Shown here one piece after another: positions 58,042 to 64,000 of a stretch of DNA of 64,000 nucleotides. The position numbers and the translations under genes were made by a program. Source of the DNA: a virus; IMG/VR virus record IMGVR_UViG_3300030419_003648, positions 1-64,000 of that record. One strand, 5' to 3'. Below the pieces are notes generated by a model. It saw only the letters and a list, made by a program, of their open reading frames with translations. It did not search any database and was not told the origin of the DNA. Position 1 is the stretch's first letter; each line of letters begins with the position of its first letter.

Positions 58042-59055
58042 ATGAAAATTCTTTACAACCCATTAATGCCATCGGATATTAACCAAGCAGACATGGTGTC
58101 TGACTACCAAGCAGACATGGTCTTTCACGGTTTGGTTAAAAGGCTTGGAAAAGATGTTCACACGTTCTTTGACATGTGGTGGCATCAAAAGAAAATAAAA
58201 GAAGACAGACCCAACCTATTTAGCAAGATATGGGGTAAAGGGTTCACAATGTATGGTCTTCTAGATGAACAAGACTATACCGTACTAGACAGAAACGAGC
58301 ATGTAGGCGAATACGATGCAGTCGTTGTTCCTATTCATCACACAATGACCAGACAAGACGGGCATTTGAAATCAATCATAGACTTCTTTGTAGACCGAGG
58401 TTATGGAAGAAATAGAATAATCGTGGTTGATGGATGGGATAGAGACTACATATGTGAAGACGCAGCGAATAAGTGTACATACTATAAAAGAGAAATGCTC
58501 GACTCACAAGAAGAAATAGCAAACCCTATATCTTTTGCATTTCCCGAAGAAAAAATAAGAGAGCTAGATGACTCAAACAGGTCAGTTCCTTTTGCCCCGT
58601 TAGTTCCGGTTAATCAGTCTATTGACCCTTCTTACATGTCTACGTATATATACGAAGAAGAAGAAAGTTATTACGACATGTATCAAACAGCTTATTTCTC
58701 ATACACATCAAAAAAGGGTGGATGGGATACTCTTAGGCATTATGAGATAATCGCAAACGGTTCAATTCCATTCTTTGTAGATATTGAAAATTGCCCAAAG
58801 AATACATTGTGGAATTTACCTAAAGAAAAACTAATAGAAGCTAAAAACACGCTAGGTGGAATACCAAACCTAAAAGAAGGCGAATGGACAAATGAGCCTT
58901 TACCACATTGTGGAGTGATAGAAAAAGAAAACCCCGGAAAGCTAGAAAACTTTAACCTTGAAAAATGGATCGAATATAGAAAATTTTTCTATGACTGGTT
59001 AAAAGAAAAAAATACAACTACGGCGCTAGCAGATTACATATTAGGAAGAATATGA
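58042..59055 (+). CDS. Exostosin/GT-like hypothetical protein
   Basis: A 337-residue protein. MYQTAYFSYTSKKGGWDTLRHYEIIANGSIPFFVDI resembles the donor-site block of exostosin-type GTs. The N-terminal half holds NQADMVSDYQADMVFHGLVKRLG and DAVVVPIHH strands. No further family markers. In the middle of the glycan cluster, ATGA overlap with the next gene. Confidence 0.68.
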   Translation: MKILYNPLMPSDINQADMVSDYQADMVFHGLVKRLGKDVHTFFDMWWHQKKIKEDRPNLFSKIWGKGFTMYGLLDEQDYTVLDRNEHVGEYDAVVVPIHHTMTRQDGHLKSIIDFFVDRGYGRNRIIVVDGWDRDYICEDAANKCTYYKREMLDSQEEIANPISFAFPEEKIRELDDSNRSVPFAPLVPVNQSIDPSYMSTYIYEEEESYYDMYQTAYFSYTSKKGGWDTLRHYEIIANGSIPFFVDIENCPKNTLWNLPKEKLIEAKNTLGGIPNLKEGEWTNEPLPHCGVIEKENPGKLENFNLEKWIEYRKFFYDWLKEKNTTTALADYILGRI

Positions 59056-59768
59056 TGTTTGGAGTTAAGAAAGCTTATTGTTTATGTTTAGACAAACGAG
59101 AAGAACACTGGCTTGATTTGAAGAAACAAGTTGAATCAAAAGGTTTAGAATTCAACAGGTTTTTAGTCGGCTCAGGTGAAATCTTTCCAAAAGAAGAATA
59201 TTCCCATATAGATGAAGACAACCCTGTCGTTGATATGTGGGGTTATGGAGGTCATCAAACAGACGCAGATGAAACCGTAACAAAGAAAAAGCAAAATCAT
59301 TACAAGGCATTTTTGTCCCATCAAGCGATGGCTAGAAAAGCTTTGGAAGATGGCGATGAAAAGGTTTTGTTTTTAGAGGATGATGCTTATTTTACCGACA
59401 GGTTTGACGAGGTTGTATCCAAAGCCGAAGAACACATTGGTGAAATAGAATATGATATGCTCTATTTAGGCTGGTGGATTGGCGATGAGGGAGACGAATT
59501 AAATGAGCAAATAGAAGGTATTTGGCGTGACACTAAACGTATAGGAATATCGAGAGTCAAAAGGGTTGGCGGTCTACACGGAGTAATACTTAGTAGAGAT
59601 ATTCTTGATGTAATCACTAGACTAGATCCTGTTGATCCTATAGATGCTCAGTTTAACAAGTATTTTCATCACTATGTGAAGTCTTATTTTATAGCTCCTA
59701 AAATTATCCACGATAAGGGCATATACAGTGAGTGTGAACTAAACGTAGTAGAAAGAACCAAGCTGTAA
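59052..59768 (+). CDS. GT25-like glycosyltransferase
   Basis: A 238-residue protein like GT25 (LPS biosynthesis, e.g. galactosyltransferases). VKKAYCLCLDKREEHWLDLKKQV starts it, with HYKAFLSHQAMARKALEDGDEKVLFLEDDAYF carrying the EDD metal site, and a C-terminal GGLHGVILSRDIL block. Acts on a glycan acceptor. The stop shares its last base with the next start. Confidence 0.85.
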   Translation: MMFGVKKAYCLCLDKREEHWLDLKKQVESKGLEFNRFLVGSGEIFPKEEYSHIDEDNPVVDMWGYGGHQTDADETVTKKKQNHYKAFLSHQAMARKALEDGDEKVLFLEDDAYFTDRFDEVVSKAEEHIGEIEYDMLYLGWWIGDEGDELNEQIEGIWRDTKRIGISRVKRVGGLHGVILSRDILDVITRLDPVDPIDAQFNKYFHHYVKSYFIAPKIIHDKGIYSECELNVVERTKL

Positions 59769-61138
59769 TGATTAAATTAGTTGTTTTTGATTTAGACGGC
59801 GTTTTAGTAGAAGCAAGAGATATTCACTATGAAGCTTTGAACTTAGCTTTGGCTGAGGTAGGCGAACAGTATGTCATTGGACGAGCAGAACATTTGTCAT
59901 CTTACGATGGTCTATCAACAACTAAAAAGCTCAAAAAACTAACTGTAGAAAAAGGTCTTCCTGAGCATTTTCATAATCAAATATGGGAAGGCAAACAAAA
60001 ACACACGCATAATGTTATATCAAACACCGTAAAACCAAACTGGTCTATAGCATCAGCTTTAAAAAGACTAAAGCATGAGGGTTATACCATTTATTGCGCT
60101 TCTAACTCTATTAGATCTAGCGTAAAGCTTATGCTCTTAAAAGCTCACTATATGGAATATATAGACGAGTATTTTTCCAATCAAGACGTTGAGAATCCAA
60201 AGCCTCATTCTGAAATTTATTTAAAATGTATGGTGAAGGCTGGGGTCAATCCTGATGAGTGTCTAATAGTTGAAGATTCTCATATAGGACGAAAAGCTGC
60301 GGTTAAATCTGGAGCGCATGTTTTAGGCGTGGCAGGTTTACAAGACGTAAATATCAAAAACATATTATCTGCTGTAGAAAGAGCAGACGATAAAAGCAAA
60401 GACGTAAATCCAAAATGGCAAGGTGGAAAGATGAAAGTTTTAATACCAATGGCTGGTGCTGGATCGAGATTTGAAAAGGCTGGATACACATTTCCAAAGC
60501 CTTTAATTGAGGTCAATGGAAAGCCAATGATACAACTGGTAGTTGAAAATTTAAACATTGATGCTGAGCATATTTTCATCGTGCAAAAAGAACACTATGA
60601 AAGATACAATCTTCAGTATTTATTAAATTTAATATCGCCAAACTGCAAAATAGTTCAGGTTGATGGAGTTACCGAAGGTGCAGCATGTACAACTCTATTA
60701 GCAAAAGAGTATATAAATAATGATGAGCCTTTACTGACAGCAAACTCAGACCAGTTTATTGAGTGGAATAGCAATGAATTTCTTTATTCAATGCAAGCTG
60801 AAGGCGTTGATGGAGGGATATTGACTTTTGAATCAATGCACCCAAAGTGGAGCTTTGCAAAACTAGACGATAAAGGTTTTGTTTCTGAAGTAGCCGAAAA
60901 GAAACCAATCAGCAACAAAGCTACGGTTGGAGTCTACTACTGGGCAAAGGGAAGTGATTATGTCAAATATGCAGAACAGATGATCTATCTTAACAAGAGG
61001 GTAAACAATGAGTTTTATGTTTGCCCAGTTTTCAACGAAGCTATTGAAGACAAGAAGAAAATAAAGACTTTTGACATAGAAAAAATGTGGGGTCTTGGCA
61101 CTCCAGAAGACTTGGAGGTATTTTTAAATGACACTTAA
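59768..61138 (+). CDS. HAD phosphatase fused to sugar nucleotidyltransferase
   Basis: A 456-residue two-domain protein. Residues 1-205 are a HAD/beta-phosphoglucomutase-like domain: FDLDGVLVEARDIHYEAL (D8, D10), CASNS, NPKPHSEIYLKCM, and EDSHIGRKAAVKSGA. Residues 222-456 are an NTP_transferase: VLIPMAGAGSRFEKAGYTFPKPLIEVNGKPM and TANSDQFIEW. The fusion would dephosphorylate or isomerise a sugar phosphate and activate a sugar phosphate. An internal ATG (60431) after GGTGGAAAG could also yield the second domain alone. Confidence 0.9.
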   Translation: MIKLVVFDLDGVLVEARDIHYEALNLALAEVGEQYVIGRAEHLSSYDGLSTTKKLKKLTVEKGLPEHFHNQIWEGKQKHTHNVISNTVKPNWSIASALKRLKHEGYTIYCASNSIRSSVKLMLLKAHYMEYIDEYFSNQDVENPKPHSEIYLKCMVKAGVNPDECLIVEDSHIGRKAAVKSGAHVLGVAGLQDVNIKNILSAVERADDKSKDVNPKWQGGKMKVLIPMAGAGSRFEKAGYTFPKPLIEVNGKPMIQLVVENLNIDAEHIFIVQKEHYERYNLQYLLNLISPNCKIVQVDGVTEGAACTTLLAKEYINNDEPLLTANSDQFIEWNSNEFLYSMQAEGVDGGILTFESMHPKWSFAKLDDKGFVSEVAEKKPISNKATVGVYYWAKGSDYVKYAEQMIYLNKRVNNEFYVCPVFNEAIEDKKKIKTFDIEKMWGLGTPEDLEVFLNDT

Positions 61139-61790
61139 AATTTTTATTGGTTGGGACAGTAGAGAAACAGACGCTTACCAAGTTTGTATTGATTCTCTAC
61201 AAAAACACTCATCTCAAAAACTTGACATTACACCAATAGTCAAAGATACACTCATTGACACTGGTGAGTATTATAGACCACAGCCAGAAGCTGGATCTGT
61301 TGAGTTTACTTATACTAGATTCTTAACTCCATACTTAGCAGAGTTTAATGATTGGGCTTTGTTCATAGATTGTGACTTTTTGTTTACTAGAGATGTGGCT
61401 GAATTATTTGCTATGGCAGATGATAAATACGCATTAATGTGCGCTAAGCATGATTATATTCCTAAAAATGCAGTAAAGATGGATGGTCAAAAACAAGTTT
61501 CCTACCCAAGAAAAAATTGGTCTAGCTGTATATTGTGGAACTGTGGACATCCTGCAAATGCAATACTAAATCCAGATGTGGTTAGTAAGGAGTCTGGAGC
61601 GTTTTTGCATAGATTTTATTGGCTACCAGATGAATTAATTGGAAGTATTCCTATTGAATGGAATTGGCTAGAAGGAGAATACGACAAGCCTGATGTTCCT
61701 CCTGCGGCAATTCACTTTACAAATGGAGGCCCTTGGTTTGATGAGTGGCAAGACGTAGACTATGCTGATTTGTGGAGATCGTACCTGTGA
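61128..61790 (+). CDS. Glycosyltransferase with DxD motif
   Basis: A 220-residue GT-A-type protein. IFIGWDSRETDAYQVCIDSLQKHS begins the fold and WALFIDCDFLFTRDVAELF holds the DCD metal site. The C-terminal DVPPAAIHFTNGGPWFDEW fits a GT8-like donor region. Overlaps both neighbours. Confidence 0.8.
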   Translation: MTLKIFIGWDSRETDAYQVCIDSLQKHSSQKLDITPIVKDTLIDTGEYYRPQPEAGSVEFTYTRFLTPYLAEFNDWALFIDCDFLFTRDVAELFAMADDKYALMCAKHDYIPKNAVKMDGQKQVSYPRKNWSSCILWNCGHPANAILNPDVVSKESGAFLHRFYWLPDELIGSIPIEWNWLEGEYDKPDVPPAAIHFTNGGPWFDEWQDVDYADLWRSYL

Positions 61791-62713
61791 GCATTAATGT
61801 TTACAACATTAAACGCAACAGAAAAATATACTCAACAATGTGCGATGCCTTTGTAAAAGGTCTTAAAAAACATAACGTCGCGTACAAATACTACGATAAA
61901 TTACGCACTCCTAAAAGCTGCGACTTAGCCGTATGTTTTACAAATGCACCTTCAACAAAAAAAATAATAGAGAAGCAATATGAAGATAGAAATAAATACC
62001 TTAGATTAGACAGAGGTCGCTTTCGTCTAAATGGAATAACAAATATTAAAAACAGAAATGACCTAGAGTTTATATATTGCAACCTATTTGACAAAGATTA
62101 CATTTCAAATTACTACATAAAAAACAAGCCTAACGATAGGCTTATCAAGTTTAATAATTTTGGCATACAAATAAGGCCGTTTAAAACAAAAGGATGCGTT
62201 TTAATACCAGAACAAGTACGCCCTGAAGGTGGATACAATAAGCCAGAAAAACTAAGAGGTCACAAATTTGATAGCTGGATAGAATGGTCAAAAAACATTT
62301 GTAATTTAATAAAGTCTAAAACCGATTTACAAGTAAGAATTAGAAGACATCCCAATAGAAATTTTTGGAAAGATTTTAATGACCATGTAGAAGAAGTTTT
62401 CAACGACATAGAATTTAGCTATGGAGAAAAAGTAGATCTTAAACAAGATCTAAAAGATGTTTCAAGGCTTATAACCATCAGCTCTAAATGTTCAATCGAA
62501 GCATTTTTTAATGGTGTAAACATTTTTGTGGAAGACAAGAGTTCAGTTGTTAAAGACGTTTCAAATAAAATGAATAATTTAGAATCCCCTATAAAATTTA
62601 ATAGACAGCAATGGCTTCAAGATATGTCTTACACTCATTGGACTATTGATGAAATTTCTAATGGTGACTATTGGCAATACTACAAAACGTTTTTAGAAAG
62701 AGATGAGGCATGA
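61787..62713 (+). CDS. Capsule-synthesis-like hypothetical protein
   Basis: A 308-residue protein from GTG 61787, chosen because it overlaps the preceding stop (GTGA) and GGAG lies 8 nt upstream. LQVRIRRHPNRNFWKDF and VSRLITISSKCSIEAFFNGVNIFVE resemble the C-terminal half of capsule polysaccharide-type (GT-B) proteins. Basic N-terminal half. Role in the glycan pathway inferred. Confidence 0.65.
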   Translation: MSINVYNIKRNRKIYSTMCDAFVKGLKKHNVAYKYYDKLRTPKSCDLAVCFTNAPSTKKIIEKQYEDRNKYLRLDRGRFRLNGITNIKNRNDLEFIYCNLFDKDYISNYYIKNKPNDRLIKFNNFGIQIRPFKTKGCVLIPEQVRPEGGYNKPEKLRGHKFDSWIEWSKNICNLIKSKTDLQVRIRRHPNRNFWKDFNDHVEEVFNDIEFSYGEKVDLKQDLKDVSRLITISSKCSIEAFFNGVNIFVEDKSSVVKDVSNKMNNLESPIKFNRQQWLQDMSYTHWTIDEISNGDYWQYYKTFLERDEA

Positions 62714-63648
62714 AAATTGCAATCTGTATATCAGGATCTTTGAGGCAGTTTGTTACATGCTATGCCAACCTGCAAGAAAATATACTCAATAGCTTAGACG
62801 AAAACGGAGTTGAATATGATTTCTTTTTAAGCACTTGGAAAGATGAATATGGTTATGAAAAAATTAATTTTGAAGACGAAGAAACATTTGAATATGCCCT
62901 GAATTTGTATAAACCAAAAAAATATAACTATGAAATTTACAGTAATGAAAAGAGGAAAAAACTAGCCGAAGAATCAGGGCTAGCTAAGCATCAAAAAAAA
63001 TACAAAGATCAAAAGACAAGCAGTTCCTACAAAGAAGCAGTCACGGGAGGAAAATATGCTAATAATTCGGTAGGACAGCTTTACAATATATACAAGGCAA
63101 ACGAAGTCAAAAAAGAATACGAACAAGAAAATAATTTTACATATGACTACGTAATAAGATACAGATTTGACAATATGATCATAAATTTAGAAAAGCACCC
63201 CAAGATTGCTTTTTTTGATTTTGTAAAAACAATAGAAAAAAACCATTTATATTTTCCTAAAACTAGATGGTATTATCCGCGTATAGATTCACGAACGGGT
63301 TACAACGATACTGATCACTATGAGGAAATAGAAAATTTGCAAGTAGTGCCTTCTTGTCCAGATGACAAATTCGCTATAGGGCATTCTAAAGAAATGGATA
63401 TACTTTCCTCTATATATCCTAACCTGCCTAGAATAATCGAAGTAGGTATGGAAAAATATAGAGTTTATCCTAGTATTCATTACATGATGAAGTTCATGTG
63501 CGACGAAAATAAAATCCAAGCAGTTCCATCCCCTTATATCTTCAATATTTACTACAAGTGTGCAGGTCTCCGAGAAGAAGGGTCAAATAACTCACTGACG
63601 CACTTAAGAAAAGTAGAGAAAAAGAAAAAAAAGAAAGGAAAGAAATGA
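62710..63648 (+). CDS. Glycosyltransferase-like hypothetical protein
   Basis: A 312-residue protein. MKIAICISGSLRQFVTCYANLQENIL and YDYVIRYRFDNMIIN resemble uncharacterised GT-like proteins from glycan clusters that begin with ISGxxR. The C-terminus is a Lys-only tract (EKKKKKKGKK). ATGA overlaps on both sides. Confidence 0.65.
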   Translation: MKIAICISGSLRQFVTCYANLQENILNSLDENGVEYDFFLSTWKDEYGYEKINFEDEETFEYALNLYKPKKYNYEIYSNEKRKKLAEESGLAKHQKKYKDQKTSSSYKEAVTGGKYANNSVGQLYNIYKANEVKKEYEQENNFTYDYVIRYRFDNMIINLEKHPKIAFFDFVKTIEKNHLYFPKTRWYYPRIDSRTGYNDTDHYEEIENLQVVPSCPDDKFAIGHSKEMDILSSIYPNLPRIIEVGMEKYRVYPSIHYMMKFMCDENKIQAVPSPYIFNIYYKCAGLREEGSNNSLTHLRKVEKKKKKKGKK

Positions 63649-64000
63649 TTCTATACGTAACGTCTTTTAATAAAAATCTCTACCAAGTTACTGGTAGAAG
63701 CATGATAGAGTCTTTCGTAAAATGGAAAACCGAAGGAGATCTACTTATAACATTTGAAGACGGTATAGACTCAGACATACCAAAGCATAGAAAATTTTTA
63801 TTTCATGATCTAGACAAAGATGAGTTTCTAAAAAACTGGCTAAAAGAAAACGAAGACATAATCCCTATAGCTTACGGTGGTAAATTTGTTGGAACTTTTG
63901 CAAACAAGTTTAATAGAAGAGCTGCTTGTTGGTTTAGAAAAATAGTCGCTGTCAAAGCTTCGTTAGATTTGGGTTACGATAAAGTTATATTTGTAGATAG
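63645..64000 (+). CDS. Glycosyltransferase-like protein, partial at window end
   Basis: ATG 63645 overlaps the preceding stop (ATGA). 118 residues are visible before the window ends. The start MILYVTSFNKNLYQVTGRSM and the last segment KASLDLGYDKVIFVD look like a GT-A fold just before its DxD motif. The remaining C-terminus lies outside. Confidence 0.65.
   Translation, partial: MILYVTSFNKNLYQVTGRSMIESFVKWKTEGDLLITFEDGIDSDIPKHRKFLFHDLDKDEFLKNWLKENEDIIPIAYGGKFVGTFANKFNRRAACWFRKIVAVKASLDLGYDKVIFVD

Noticed and set aside
1-64000. Prophage or integrated element
   Set aside because: No integrase, attachment repeats, repressor or flanking bacterial housekeeping genes; gene order is uniformly phage-like.

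Overview
This 64 kb window looks like part of a large, strictly lytic double-stranded DNA bacteriophage genome. All convincing genes lie on the + strand, packed with stop/start overlaps such as ATGA and TAATG. Hallmarks are rIIA/rIIB homologues, a phage-encoded tmRNA and three tRNAs, and a near-complete replication and nucleotide set: class I ribonucleotide reductase, dUTPase, dNMP kinase, a DnaE-type polymerase, DnaQ-like exonuclease, DnaB-like helicase, DnaG-like primase, RecA and two SSBs. It also has PhoH, two small sigma factors, a ClpP-like protease and an unusually large set of glycan enzymes. I see no integrase, repressor, CRISPR array or insertion sequence, and no recognisable terminase, portal, capsid or tail gene, so the structural genes must lie elsewhere. 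The host is inferred, not shown. A Tat-exported DUF1501 protein and a tmRNA tag ending in FSLAA fit a Planctomycetota-like host.

Layout. 1-8.6 kb: mannose-type sugar genes (cupin isomerase, eukaryotic-type phosphomannomutase, HxGH nucleotidyltransferase), a stack of very small overlapping genes, an SSB, tRNA-Glu, a CAT-anticodon tRNA, tRNA-Arg(TCT) and the tmRNA. Several intergenic RNA or operator structures lie here. 8.6-11.7 kb: rIIA and rIIB followed by a terminator. 11.7-14.9 kb: a deoxyribosyltransferase-like enzyme, the DUF1501 protein and small membrane or secreted proteins. 14.9-21.6 kb: glycosyltransferases, a PAP2 phosphatase, a ClpP-like protease, a sigma factor and a DeoC homologue lacking its Schiff-base lysine. 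21.6-26.1 kb: an unassigned Gly/Ser-rich protein, several small membrane proteins and an M19 dipeptidase homologue, possibly a lysis region. 26.1-29.7 kb: two thioredoxins, an epimerase, a glycosyltransferase-like paralogue and a beta-propeller protein. 29.7-49.4 kb: nucleotide metabolism and replication, including a DNA polymerase III alpha split into two genes. 49.4-64 kb: a continuous cluster of about 16 glycan genes.

How the parts fit. The nucleotide and replication block could make the phage largely independent of host replication. The tmRNA and tRNAs support translation. Promoter-like GTGTATAAT elements stand before the tmRNA, the deoxyribosyltransferase-like gene and the reductase operon, with a weaker copy before the gene at 21657. 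The glycan cluster with its own nucleotide-sugar enzymes implies phage-directed synthesis of a complex sugar structure, whether on the virion, the cell surface or DNA; the sequence does not say which. The oddest features are the split polymerase alpha, the tyrosine-less ribonucleotide reductase beta subunit, the lysine-less DeoC, the M19 homologue with a metal-ligand change, and overlapping-frame coding of a signal peptide and a Cys-rich tail.
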